Assembly (NCBI RefSeq): GCF_010672525.1 | Contig: NZ_JAAHGH010000065.1 | Span: 1-42,448, forward strand | Source: Okeania sp. SIO2B3 | GTDB taxonomy: Bacteria; Cyanobacteriota; Cyanobacteriia; Cyanobacteriales; Microcoleaceae | Direction: 5' to 3' | Length of the DNA stretch: 42,448 nt | Part shown: positions 26,212-34,782 of the stretch, piece by piece | How positions within the stretch are numbered: position 1 is the first letter of the stretch | Layout: each line of letters opens with the position of its first letter | Position numbers and translations under genes: made by a program | Notes under the pieces: generated by a model | Told to the model about the DNA's origin: nothing | Database searches by the model: none | The model's input: only the letters and a program-made list of their open reading frames with translations

Positions 26212-26485
26212 ATTACCTCTGGTTAAAACCGCTACGGAATTGAATATAAGGAAATATTATTTCTTCTCTTGGTCTCATGGATATGGCGAGGAGACCCGCT
26301 CTTATCAGAGCCGCTCCGCTGTTAGCGTTTGCGGTAGCATTCCGGAACGGAAAGCTTTGCGGTAGCAAACGCCATCCCATCCTAACGGACTGCTCCGCAA
26401 ACGACCGCTTTTTTTCCCTTAAAAGGGGAGGCTTCAAGGCGCGAATTATTTAATTATTAATTATTAATTATTAATTATTCGGTAA
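26212..26485. repeat. Interspersed repeat family R1, copy b (274 bp)
   Basis: It shares both ends and the GCCATCCCATCCTA, GCAAACGACCGCTTT and GGCTTCAAGGCG blocks with copy a at 5183-5401. The middle carries an extra GC-rich stretch of about 60 bp with TTTGCGGTAGCA repeats. AATTAAT-type heptamers border the right side. The 74-codon open frame on the minus strand is repeat sequence, not a gene. Confidence 0.75.
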
Positions 26486-26614
26486 AGCATTTTAATTGCC
26501 TAAATTAATTAGTAAAATTATTTTTTGAAATTGGTATAACGCCTAATTATATGCAGTCTCAGATAAAATTGGTATAACATTTTTCTATTAAAGCTAAATA
26601 AGTTAGAAATTATC

Positions 26615-29600
26615 ATGTCTGATTCTATTATAGGTAAAATTATTGGTGGTAAGTATGACATTCTTACTGAAATTGGCAAAGGTGGAAGTGGTGTTGTTTA
26701 TTTGACTGAAAAGTTAAATACTAAGGAGCGTTATGCTATCAAAACACTTTCTACCGATGAAAAAAATGCAATTAAATTATTGGAGAGAGAAACTCAAACT
26801 TTAAAACGTTTAAATCATCCTCATATTGTGAAATTTATCGAAGCTGGTTATGAAGAGCGTCACAGACTGGTTTATTTGGTATTGGAATATTTAGATGGTC
26901 AAGATATTAAAAATTATTTTGATGGTGGCATTGATTTAAAAACAAAGTTGAATTTATTTTTGCAGATTATTGATGGAATTAGTCATGCTCATGGAAAGAG
27001 TATTATTCATCGGGATATTAAGCCAGATAATATTAAGGTGGTAGATATTGATGAGGAACCGGAAGCAAAAATTTTAGATTTTGGGATAGCTATTATTACT
27101 ACTACTTTGTTAACAAATACGATTAGAAGTTATCATACACCTTTATTTTCTGCGCCGGAGCAAATTAATCTTGAGAGAGTTTCTAGAGATTCGGATGTTT
27201 ATTCTTTGGGCGTGACTTTTTTATATTTATTATCAAGTCAGTCGGAGCGAATTAATTTTCAAGATGAAAGGGATAAAAATATTCTTTATGAGTCTGTTGA
27301 AGAATTTTTAAATGGTTATGAAAATTATCAAAATTTAATAGAAAGTTTTAAAACTGCGACAAATAAAGACCGCGAAAAACGCCCTAAACTTGATATTTTG
27401 AGAAAGGTTATTGCGGATTTTTTAGAAATATTATCTGAAACAACGGACATAGTATTTAGGGTGACTCCTGGATTTAGAGAAAAAGTAGATAAAAGCAATA
27501 ATTATCAAGGACAAGGTTTAAGAGTTCAAAGACATATTGAGTCAGATTTAAAAGCTAATTCAGGAATCTTATATATTAAAAAACATACTCAAAAGAATCG
27601 GAAGCAAGAAAAAGATAATCGGCTGAATGTAGAAATTTTTATAGAAACTTTAGCTAAAATTTACCAAGGTTTTATTGAGTTAGATGAACCTAATTACATT
27701 GTTATTTATAACGAACAATTCTTTGTTAATCCTCAAATACAAGAAAGAATTATTGACAATGGAGTAGAAATAAAAATTGAGCCAATCGTTGAAATAGATT
27801 CTAATTCAAGAAGAAGGAAAAGAAATTTAGGCGATTTAAATGAGTTAGTTAATCAAATTTTGGAGAAAGAACAACAGGTTAAAAAGGAAAGAGAAAATAA
27901 TCAAACATTAGCAGCAACGTTTGAACAATGGCAATCTGTAATTGATATTGAAAAAGAGATTATTCAAGAGCAAAAATCAACTTTTGGATATAAACAAAAA
28001 TTTTATGAACAGCAAAGAGAAATTGTAATTTTAACTTTAACAAAACCTATCTCTAGTGAAGATTTGGAAAAAATTACATCTCCTCCATTACCTGTAAATA
28101 TTTCCACTACGAAACAATCATCTTCTAGTCGAAAAAAATTCAAGCAGTTCCCTATTGGAGATATTATTGATGGGGAAAAATCTAGTAACGGAGAGTTAAT
28201 TGAAAAACTACATATCAGTATAGGAGATTTTTGCCCTGATGAAATTATTCAGTCTATATCGAACACAGGAAAAATCGAAACAAATTTACAAGACCAAGAA
28301 TCTGAAATTGAAAAAAGACGTAAAGCTTTAAGAGAAATTAGATATGGTGATTCAGAAAATCCAGAATTATGTCAGGTTATAGTTAATCCTTCTGATGTTA
28401 AATTAATTGAGCCTATATTAATTAATGAATTTTTTAATCAACAACTAGACGAGTCACAAAAAAATGCTGTATGTAAAGCTTTAGCTACTGAAGAAATATT
28501 TTTAATTCAAAGACCTCCAGGAACTGGAAAAACTTCTGTGATTACAGAAATTATTCGGCAAATTCTCAAACAATATCCTAATGATAAAATTTTGATTTCT
28601 TCTCAGTCTAATGTGGCAGTAGATAATGTCTTGACGAGAATATTTAATGTGGAAGGTGAAGAAATTCAGTGTATTAGAATTGGTAGAGAAGAAAAAATAG
28701 AAGAAAGTGCTAAACAGTTTGAAGTGGGGAAGGCTATTATTAACTGGCAAAAATCTATTAGTAAAAAATCTGTTGCTTATTGGCAGGAGTCTCAGGAGAA
28801 AAATCAGCAAATTTTATCAGGGGTGAAAAAGATTTCTGAGCTAGAAGAGATTAAAGATAAAAATCAAGAGTTAAAAAGTTTGGCGGCAAGATTAACAAAA
28901 ACAATTGCCAGACTTAATTCGGAATTGGTTATTGAACCTGATAATTTAGCATCTATAGAATTTTCTGATATTGCTTTAGAGCTAATTTATGAAAAGCTAG
29001 AGTTGGAAAAAAAAATATTAAAATCGATAAAAAAATATACTGATAAATTTGGCATCGAATATCCTCTACAAAAGCAACTTTCAAATTGGATTAATCAAGA
29101 GTCAAAATTCTTGGAAACTATCCTGGGTGATAATCAAGAAAATTATCAGAATTTCATCAATTTACAGAAGTTAAATAAAGAATGGAATGAAAAATTGCAG
29201 AGAAAACAACAAGATTTGATGTCTATATTTCTAGATGAAATAAATGTTGTAGGAGCAACTTGTTTAGGGGTAGCGCGATTTAAAGACCGTAATTTTGATT
29301 GGGTAATAATTGATGAAGCTGCTCGCTCGACTGCACCGGAAAGTTTTGTACCAATGTCGAAAGGAAAGAAAGTTATTTTAGTGGGAGACCATCAACAGTT
29401 ACCGCCAATTATTGATAGAGAAATTCAGGAAAAAGCGTGGAATGAACAACAGATTGAAAAGAAAATTCTGGAGATAAGTTTGTTTGAGTATCTTTATGAA
29501 AAATTGCCAGATAATAATAAGATAACTCTAACTAATCAATATAGAATGCACCCAGATATTGGTAATTTAGTCAGCGAATTATTCTACGAAAGTAAGGTGA

Positions 29601-30187
29601 AAAGCCAATTTGTCAATCTTGAGAAAAAACAACATGGTTTGACAGAATTTAAGAGCAGTATTTATTGGATATCTACTAGCGATGTTTCAAAAGAAAAATC
29701 TCAAGAAAAACGAATAGGAAAAAGTTTTAGTAATCTTTATGAGGCTAAAGTTATTAAGGGAGTTTTGGCAAAAATTCAAGAAAATTGTGAGTTGAATAAT
29801 TTATCAAAAGAGGTCGGTGTTATTTCTGCTTATCGTTCACAAATTGGTATCTTGGAATCGACTATTGCTCCTAAAAATAAGCAGTTGTGGAAACATCTAC
29901 ATATTGTTATTCATACAGTTGATGCTTTTCAAGGTGGAGAAAAGGATATTATTATTTATGATTTAGTTAGGAGTAATTCTGAGAAAAAATTAGGCTTTAC
30001 TTCCGACTATCGCAGATTAAATGTGGCTTTATCTCGTGCTAGACAGTTATTAATTATGGTAGGCAATGATAATATGGCTTATGAAGGAAAGACTCCTCGT
30101 AACATTCCTAATCAATTTAAAGATTTAATTGAATATATTGATAGTAGTAAAGTTTGCTCTCGACTTGAGTCTGGTAAATTTATATGA
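26615..30187 (+). CDS. mkoA: Ser/Thr protein kinase-SF1 helicase fusion, MkoA-like (Mokosh type I)
   Basis: The 1190-residue protein joins two enzymes. Residues 14-275 are a complete Hanks-type kinase: glycine loop GKGGSG (21-26), K43, E59, catalytic HRDIKPDN (132-139), DFG (155-157) and APE (180-182). After a charged, coiled linker (about 280-600) comes a Upf1/DNA2-like SF1 helicase of the COG1112 kind: GTGKT (636-640), DEAA (900-903), GDHQQLPP (924-931), NQYRMHP (974-980), DAFQGGEKD (1103-1111) and NVALSRAR (1136-1143). A long insertion between motifs Ia and II (about 690-880) is helical. The same kinase-helicase fusion next to a PLD nuclease defines Mokosh type I. All catalytic motifs are intact. 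The start ATG 26615 has a weak ribosome-binding site. Confidence is high for the domains and lower for the defence name. Confidence 0.82.
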   Translation: MSDSIIGKIIGGKYDILTEIGKGGSGVVYLTEKLNTKERYAIKTLSTDEKNAIKLLERETQTLKRLNHPHIVKFIEAGYEERHRLVYLVLEYLDGQDIKNYFDGGIDLKTKLNLFLQIIDGISHAHGKSIIHRDIKPDNIKVVDIDEEPEAKILDFGIAIITTTLLTNTIRSYHTPLFSAPEQINLERVSRDSDVYSLGVTFLYLLSSQSERINFQDERDKNILYESVEEFLNGYENYQNLIESFKTATNKDREKRPKLDILRKVIADFLEILSETTDIVFRVTPGFREKVDKSNNYQGQGLRVQRHIESDLKANSGILYIKKHTQKNRKQEKDNRLNVEIFIETLAKIYQGFIELDEPNYIVIYNEQFFVNPQIQERIIDNGVEIKIEPIVEIDSNSRRRKRNLGDLNELVNQILEKEQQVKKERENNQTLAATFEQWQSVIDIEKEIIQEQKSTFGYKQKFYEQQREIVILTLTKPISSEDLEKITSPPLPVNISTTKQSSSSRKKFKQFPIGDIIDGEKSSNGELIEKLHISIGDFCPDEIIQSISNTGKIETNLQDQESEIEKRRKALREIRYGDSENPELCQVIVNPSDVKLIEPILINEFFNQQLDESQKNAVCKALATEEIFLIQRPPGTGKTSVITEIIRQILKQYPNDKILISSQSNVAVDNVLTRIFNVEGEEIQCIRIGREEKIEESAKQFEVGKAIINWQKSISKKSVAYWQESQEKNQQILSGVKKISELEEIKDKNQELKSLAARLTKTIARLNSELVIEPDNLASIEFSDIALELIYEKLELEKKILKSIKKYTDKFGIEYPLQKQLSNWINQESKFLETILGDNQENYQNFINLQKLNKEWNEKLQRKQQDLMSIFLDEINVVGATCLGVARFKDRNFDWVIIDEAARSTAPESFVPMSKGKKVILVGDHQQLPPIIDREIQEKAWNEQQIEKKILEISLFEYLYEKLPDNNKITLTNQYRMHPDIGNLVSELFYESKVKSQFVNLEKKQHGLTEFKSSIYWISTSDVSKEKSQEKRIGKSFSNLYEAKVIKGVLAKIQENCELNNLSKEVGVISAYRSQIGILESTIAPKNKQLWKHLHIVIHTVDAFQGGEKDIIIYDLVRSNSEKKLGFTSDYRRLNVALSRARQLLIMVGNDNMAYEGKTPRNIPNQFKDLIEYIDSSKVCSRLESGKFI

Positions 30188-30412
30188 TGAAATACTCTTT
30201 ATTACAACGAACTCTTAAGAGGGGTTTAGAGACCAAACTCCTACAGATGAAAATTTGGAAAAATTCGGAAAAATGGAGTTATTAATAAAATTATTACAAT
30301 TAACCTCTAAAAAGCTGTAAAAGATTTTCCTTTCTACAACCTTAGCGATCGCGGAGCGGAATGGAGTTCTATCGCGCTCAAAACTGTACTATTTTGGGTT
30401 GAATAAAAAGTC

Positions 30413-30556
30413 ATGGGTATATACGAACGACTTCATCTAAATACTATAGTATCAAAATTTGGGGGAGGATGGAAACCTTTGATGCGGAAGTTATGCGCTC
30501 CAGAAAATGATTGGGTGAGGTGTTTTTTATGGAGAAGGAATTATGGAAACCTTTGA
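30413..30556 (+). CDS. Candidate 47-residue small protein, first of three related frames
   Basis: It reads MGIYERLHLNTIVSKFGGG and then WKPLMRKLCAPENDWVRCFL, ending WRRNYGNL. The second half is the product of the first 74-bp repeat unit and is basic and rich in W and R. No clear ribosome-binding site precedes its ATG. It overlaps the next small frame by 28 bases in another phase. It could equally be non-coding repeat DNA. Confidence 0.3.
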   Translation: MGIYERLHLNTIVSKFGGGWKPLMRKLCAPENDWVRCFLWRRNYGNL

Positions 30557-30657
30557 TGCGGAAGTTATGCGCTCCAGAAAATGATTGGATGAGGTGTTTT
30601 CTATGGAGAAGGAATTATGGAAATATTTGATTCGGAAGTTATGCGCTCCAGAAAATG
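30469..30657 (+). repeat. 74-bp tandem repeat, about 2.6 units
   Basis: Matching points ATGGAAA at 30469, 30543 and 30617 give an exact 74-bp period. The 21-base core after it, GCGGAAGTTATGCGCTCC plus AGAAAATGA, is identical or nearly so in all three units. Differences are few (for example CCTTTGATG against TATTTGATT). The unit is much too long and unspaced for CRISPR. Confidence 0.9.
30529..30630 (+). CDS. Candidate 33-residue small protein, second of three related frames
   Basis: It starts MEKELWKPLMRKLCAPEN and ends MRCFLWRRNYGNI. The ATG is preceded by GAGGTG with six bases of spacing, a good ribosome-binding site. It starts before the previous small frame has ended and ends inside the next, so translation could be coupled. 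Coding status is unproven. Confidence 0.4.
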   Translation: MEKELWKPLMRKLCAPENDWMRCFLWRRNYGNI

Positions 30658-30704
30658 AGAATTTGAATGTAGCTATTAAGAAAATCATAGCAACTAACTT
30701 TTGA
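30603..30704 (+). CDS. Candidate 33-residue small protein, third of three related frames
   Basis: It starts MEKELWKYLIRKLCAPEN and ends with a different tail, VAIKKIIATNF. GAGGTG lies six bases before the ATG. Its stop is 65 bp before the mkoB-like start codon. Relative to the second frame the shared part has two replacements (P to Y, M to I). Function unknown; a leader peptide or a small partner of the Mokosh-like pair are both possible. Confidence 0.42.
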   Translation: MEKELWKYLIRKLCAPENENLNVAIKKIIATNF

Positions 30705-30769
30705 AAAGGGTTTAGAGACTAAAGCTCTAGAATAAATAAAAAGCTGTAAAAATTTATTTGAGGAACTTA

Positions 30770-32203
30770 ATGATGGAGAACGAAATTAAAGACTTTGAAA
30801 ATAAGATTAGAAAATATCATTCACTTCCTGAAGCAATAGTGCTTGATTCTAAACCAGTTGGTTATCCTTTCTATGTCTTACGTCTTGACTTAACTTATTT
30901 GGCGAATAGAGAATTAAAATTACTAGAAGAATTTGTATTGAAATCTATTACTAATGGGTTGGTAAAACCAAAAGAAATTTCTAGTTTTCTTGGTATGGAA
31001 AGTTATCAAATAGAAAAAGTATTATCAGAATTGATTTCCAGAGATTTAGTTAAAAGAGAAGAAAATTTAAAGTTAACAGCAGCAGGTGTGGATGTTTTAG
31101 AACAACAAACAGTTTTAGCTCCTATTTCTGAAACTCAGACATTTTATCTAGACGCTCTAAATGGAAAACTGACAAACTCTTTCTCTCTAAAAATTTTTGA
31201 TAGTAAAAATTATAAAAATAGTTCGATAAATAAAGTAATCAAAAAACCGAGAAAAGGTCATATAGAAGATTTAGTTGATTATTATCCAGAGATTGAAAAA
31301 CTCTTGCAGAGTTCTCATCCTAATAATTCTAATCCCATAGAATTACTGCAAGTTAATAACCTAGAAATAATATATCCTCAATGGCATGAAATTTTGCTGG
31401 TTTTGTATAAAAATAATCCTGGCGATCGCGAAATTGAATATGAGTTTTTTTCTAGAGGTTCTATTCAAGTAGAGTATCGAAATACTATAGAAAAATTGTA
31501 TGCTGAAGGAAAAAAAATACTGGAGCCAATTTTTCAACAAATGGAACAGGATAAACTACCGGAAAGTTTAGGTAATGAGGTTATTTTTAGTATTAAAGAT
31601 GATGATATTCAAAGAGTAGAAAAGCTAACTACAAAAATTGACTCTCTTGATGACCCAGATAATTTTATCGAAACTAAAAATAATTCACTAAAACAGGAAA
31701 TACAAAAGCTGAAACAAGAGCTACAACAAATAAAATCTCAAACTAGAATTTCAGAGGTAGTTCATACTTATCAAATTCGCGAATATTTACTTAAAGCTTT
31801 AAAAAAAGCAAAAAATAGATTAATGATAATTTCACCTTGGATTAAAGCAAATGTAGTTGACAAAGAATTTTTATCAACTTTAGAAGCTACCCTCAGACGA
31901 AAAGTTCAAGTTCATATAATCTATGGAATTAAAGGTTCAAATTCTCAAAATGATTCTCAGTCGATTAAACAATTAGAAACTTTAAAGGAAAATTACAAGA
32001 AAAATTTTCAATTTGACAAAACTGAAAATAGTCATCGTAAACAAATTATTTGTGACGATAAATTTGCCATAGTAACCAGTTTTAACTTTTTATCATTTAG
32101 AGCAGACCCTAATTTAACATATAGAGATGAACTAGGAGTTATTCTCAGAGATAAACAAACTATAGAAGATTTATTTGATAGTGGGATTAATTTAAGCATT
32201 TAA
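30770..32203 (+). CDS. mkoB: wHTH and PLD-nuclease protein, MkoB-like (Mokosh type I)
   Basis: The 477-residue protein has an N-terminal winged-helix region (about 30-105: VKPKEISSFLGMESYQ, LSELISRDLVKREENLKLT AAG), a middle region of unknown fold, a coiled coil (about 305-330) and a C-terminal phospholipase-D-type domain (about 335-477). The single HxKxxxxD motif is H422, K424, D429, so a homodimer would form the active site, as in the Nuc/PLD nucleases. Start choice: a TTG at 30758 is in frame, but GAGG at 30760-30763 is six bases before ATG 30770. In Mokosh type I a PLD protein accompanies the kinase-helicase. Here it follows on the same strand after 582 bp. Confidence 0.75.
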   Translation: MMENEIKDFENKIRKYHSLPEAIVLDSKPVGYPFYVLRLDLTYLANRELKLLEEFVLKSITNGLVKPKEISSFLGMESYQIEKVLSELISRDLVKREENLKLTAAGVDVLEQQTVLAPISETQTFYLDALNGKLTNSFSLKIFDSKNYKNSSINKVIKKPRKGHIEDLVDYYPEIEKLLQSSHPNNSNPIELLQVNNLEIIYPQWHEILLVLYKNNPGDREIEYEFFSRGSIQVEYRNTIEKLYAEGKKILEPIFQQMEQDKLPESLGNEVIFSIKDDDIQRVEKLTTKIDSLDDPDNFIETKNNSLKQEIQKLKQELQQIKSQTRISEVVHTYQIREYLLKALKKAKNRLMIISPWIKANVVDKEFLSTLEATLRRKVQVHIIYGIKGSNSQNDSQSIKQLETLKENYKKNFQFDKTENSHRKQIICDDKFAIVTSFNFLSFRADPNLTYRDELGVILRDKQTIEDLFDSGINLSI

Positions 32204-32516
32204 ATTTATAAATGTAAGTATTCAGCTATGGTCTAATCAGGTAAGCATTTAGCTAAGTGCAGTCAGCTTTTCCTCTCCTGCCGAATGTTACACAAACAGA
32301 ATCACAATTAATAATGAATAATTACTTCTAAGTTTAAAGGAAAGTGCTTTGATAGTTACTTTGAATTCTCCATCAATTTCTCAATTTCTTTTATATCCTC
32401 CTCCAAATCAATAGCTGATAGCTGAATGCTTACTCACCAATTATTGATTTATGAATTATTCATGTACTATAAATCTCGATAAATACCAAATAAATAAACT
32501 TTTTATTCAAACTTTT

Positions 32517-32542
32517 TAGGGACGTTCCATGGAACGTCCCTA
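32517..32542. repeat. Perfect 26-bp palindrome
   Basis: TAGGGACGTTCCA is followed directly by its exact complement. It resembles interspersed palindromes found in many cyanobacterial genomes. A TTTT run precedes it and none follows directly, so a terminator role is not clear. Confidence 0.8.
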
Positions 32543-32644
32543 CGTTATTTTTCACTAGATATTAGTTAACTATCTATTAGCTTTTCCTGATGAAATACTC
32601 TGTAAAAAGCATTAAGTTATCAGTTAAAAATCTAAGAGTTTAAG

Positions 32645-32684
32645 AGCCTCACTCCACTATATTTGAAAAATTAGTGGTGTGGCT
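32645..32684 (+). repeat. Solo left-end-like hairpin of an IS200/IS605-type element
   Basis: AGCCTCAC-(C)CACTA pairs imperfectly with TAGTGG-GTGGCT around the loop TATTTGAAAAATT. The intact TnpB element has the matching text GCCTCACGCCATATTTGAAAAATTGG at 344-369 (loop and flank shared). No tnpB follows here. Confidence 0.5.
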
Positions 32685-32756
32685 TAATAGGAATTTAAAT
32701 CCCTTATTACACACCTTGAAAAGCTGATAGCTGAATGCTGACTGCTGACTGCTATT

Positions 32757-33713
32757 TCAATTACTAGCTTTCTGAATTGAAGGACTTGATTGAGCTAAAT
32801 ATAATCCTAACAATACTATAGAAAATCCTAACCAACTAATTATAGTAAGTTGTTCTGAAAATAATCCCCAAGCAATTAAAGCAGTAATTACAGGTTCCAA
32901 TAAAAAGCATAAAGCAACAAAACCAGAAGAAAAAGTTTTGAGACTATAAGTAACAAACCCATGACCTAAAACTTGGGCAATTACTGCTAAACCAATAATT
33001 GATAACCATCCTCCCCAAGAAAAAGGCAAAATATGATCTTCGGTGAGCAAAGCAATAGGAAGAGTAAATAAACTACCACTTATACAAGTCCATAATAAGA
33101 TAGTTATCGCTGAAAATTTGGAGCGAAGTTTTTCAATTAATAAGTAGTAAGCACCAAATAAAATTGCAGATGCAAATGCTGCTACGTCGCCAGTAAAATG
33201 TTCTAAATCTACTTGTATATCATCTGCTCCAATGGTAATTACTCCTACTACAGCTATTCCCATTCCTATTAAAAATCTACGGTCAAAACGAAGACTTAAA
33301 AATATCCATCCTCCCAGAGCAGTAAAGATGGGAATCATATTATGAAGTATAGTTGAATTCGCTACATTAGTTTGGGTTAAAGACCATGCCCACAGAAGTA
33401 AACTAGGAGCAAAAGTAAAACCACCAGCTAATAAGCAAATCCAATCACTAAGTGTATAAGTTGAATATTGTTCGTTTTTATTAGTTGATGATTGATTTTT
33501 GTGAGCTTGGAAATTACCCCAAAACCATAAGACAAAACCAGAGATGACAAAACGATCTAATACTGTGCTAGCAGGTCCTAATTCTCGTTCGCTTAATCGA
33601 ATAAAAATTGCGGCTAAGGATACGGCTAATAATCCTATTAATAATGCTATTAAAGATAACAATGTGGATTTTTGTGCTGAATTTTGGGGTAGTAATTGTA
33701 ATTGACTTGTCAT
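32757..33713 (-). CDS. EamA/DMT-family transporter
   Basis: The 318-residue membrane protein has ten hydrophobic segments arranged as two EamA repeats (about 20-160 and 170-308). The first repeat has SLAAIFIRLSERELGP and STVLDRFVISGFVLWFW; the second has ASAILFGAYYLLIEKLRSKF, VIAQVLGHGFVTYSLKTF and LLEPVITALIAWGLFSEQL. The pattern fits drug/metabolite exporters. The substrate cannot be told; the family includes amino-acid and nucleoside-type exporters. The first 15 residues and the loop near residue 70 are hydrophilic. It stands alone on the minus strand. Confidence 0.85.
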   Translation of the reverse strand: MTSQLQLLPQNSAQKSTLLSLIALLIGLLAVSLAAIFIRLSERELGPASTVLDRFVISGFVLWFWGNFQAHKNQSSTNKNEQYSTYTLSDWICLLAGGFTFAPSLLLWAWSLTQTNVANSTILHNMIPIFTALGGWIFLSLRFDRRFLIGMGIAVVGVITIGADDIQVDLEHFTGDVAAFASAILFGAYYLLIEKLRSKFSAITILLWTCISGSLFTLPIALLTEDHILPFSWGGWLSIIGLAVIAQVLGHGFVTYSLKTFSSGFVALCFLLEPVITALIAWGLFSEQLTIISWLGFSIVLLGLYLAQSSPSIQKASN

Positions 33714-34720
33714 GTTAAATTTACCTTTAAGTTTTGTATAAGCTAGAAAAAAATTTACATATTAGTCCTGTTTTGTAGAAAAACTAAAGAGTTTTTAGTT
33801 CTTTAGTAATTTGAATTATTTAGCGATGAAAATCAAACGGGACTTAGGAGTCTGTGATGCACCCTATGAGTTTAAAATTGCTTTGCTCTGCAATGCTGAC
33901 GGGCTCGAAATTGCAGAAAAATCTTCTTTTGCATAAGTTTTCTTAATACAATCTATAACTCAAGATTTTTTTTGATCGATGAATTAAAAAAAAACGATTT
34001 CCACAGCAGGGAATGTGAAAAAAAAATCAAAAAAAAATTACTAATTTATTTAGGGTTTACTCATGGTTAGAATCTATCGGCAAAATTGCTGTGACAATTC
34101 TAAATAAATTATAAATATATAAATAATTATACAGTATGGTTTTAACAAAATCAATTTTTTTTTTATGATGAAAGATAAAATTTGAAAATTGAACAAAGAA
34201 GAAGGAAGAAGGACCTAAGTTGGAAGGAAGAAAAAGGAAAAAGTGGATGGGGACTCAAACCCCAACCAATTGTAAACACCGTGTAGATGATGGGGTATTA
34301 AACCTAAAATAAAAAGAAAATGATAATCAAACTAAGATTTATGTATTTTTGCAAAAATCAATTAAATATTACTAAAGATAGTGTAGGCATAATACTTTTT
34401 ATACAAAATTCAAAAAAAGGTAGTTACATCTTAAATTTGTGATTTATTTCTACAATAAAAAAATCTAAATTACATAAATTCTAAAAATTCAAACTTTTTT
34501 CCTCTTTTTTTATGATGTTTTTCTTTCCCTGTTCCTTCACAGGAGTCAGTATTCCCTTGGGTATGTCGCTGACGCGGGGTCGCACCGCTGTTCCTTGTGT
34601 CGTGACCATAGCCATATTTTACGAAATTGGTATTACAAAAGACTGAAACAGCACTATCTCAAAATATTCTCGGTTGATAGAAACGGTATTTAGAATCGTA
34701 GAAAAAACACTTTTTTTTAC
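33714..34720. other. Divergent intergenic region, DMT transporter and purine permease
   Basis: About 1 kb. It has long A and T runs (33965-34050, 34155-34163), the R2 triple-hairpin copy (34247-34305) beside a purine-rich GGAAGAAGGA stretch, and a GC-richer patch near 34565-34600. No gene is seen. Confidence 0.5.
34247..34305 (+). repeat. Triple-hairpin repeat R2, copy b
   Basis: ATGGGGACTCAAACCCCAAC, then CAATTGTAAACACCGTGTAG, then GGGGTATTAAACC. It is nearly identical to the complement of 6491-6550, with the second hairpin slightly changed. The purine-rich GGAAGAAGG tract lies on the same side in both copies. Confidence 0.7.
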
Positions 34721-34749
34721 TTGACAAAATATACAAATAAAGATAAGTT
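34721..34749 (+). promoter_or_regulatory. Candidate promoter for the purine permease gene
   Basis: TTGACA at 34721-34726 and TAAGTT at 34744-34749 are 17 bp apart, 33 bp before the start codon. The -35 is perfect and the -10 weak. No purine riboswitch-like structure was recognised in the short leader. Confidence 0.35.
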
Positions 34750-34782
34750 TTTTAGCCAAATTTTCAATTGTTAGGTAGCGAC

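Larger units (their letters stand above)
30188..30769. other. Spacer between the two Mokosh-like genes
   Basis: The 582-bp gap is long for an operon. GGGTTTAGAGAC (30222-30233 and 30708-30719) and AAAAAGCTGTAAAA (30309-30322 and 30738-30751) each occur twice, bracketing a HIP1-containing segment and the 74-bp tandem array. Three overlapping small reading frames lie in the array and are listed separately. Confidence 0.7.
32204..32756. other. Intergenic DNA downstream of the mkoB-like gene
   Basis: No gene is seen. It holds AGCTGATAGCTGAATGCTTAC-like repeat phrases (about 32410-32432 and 32717-32740, the latter with TGACTGC heptamers), the palindrome at 32517-32542 and a TnpB-type left-end hairpin at 32645-32684. 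Confidence 0.6.

Noticed and set aside
26213-26437. 74-codon open frame on the minus strand, and the similar 61-codon frame at 5184-5369
   Set aside because: Both are translations of repeat family R1; the shared DNA is not kept in a common frame.
30469-30657. Possible CRISPR array between the Mokosh-like genes
   Set aside because: The units are contiguous 74-bp tandem repeats with no variable spacers and no cas genes nearby.
34600-34782. Purine riboswitch upstream of the purine permease
   Set aside because: No three-way junction with the conserved loops could be found in the short leader.
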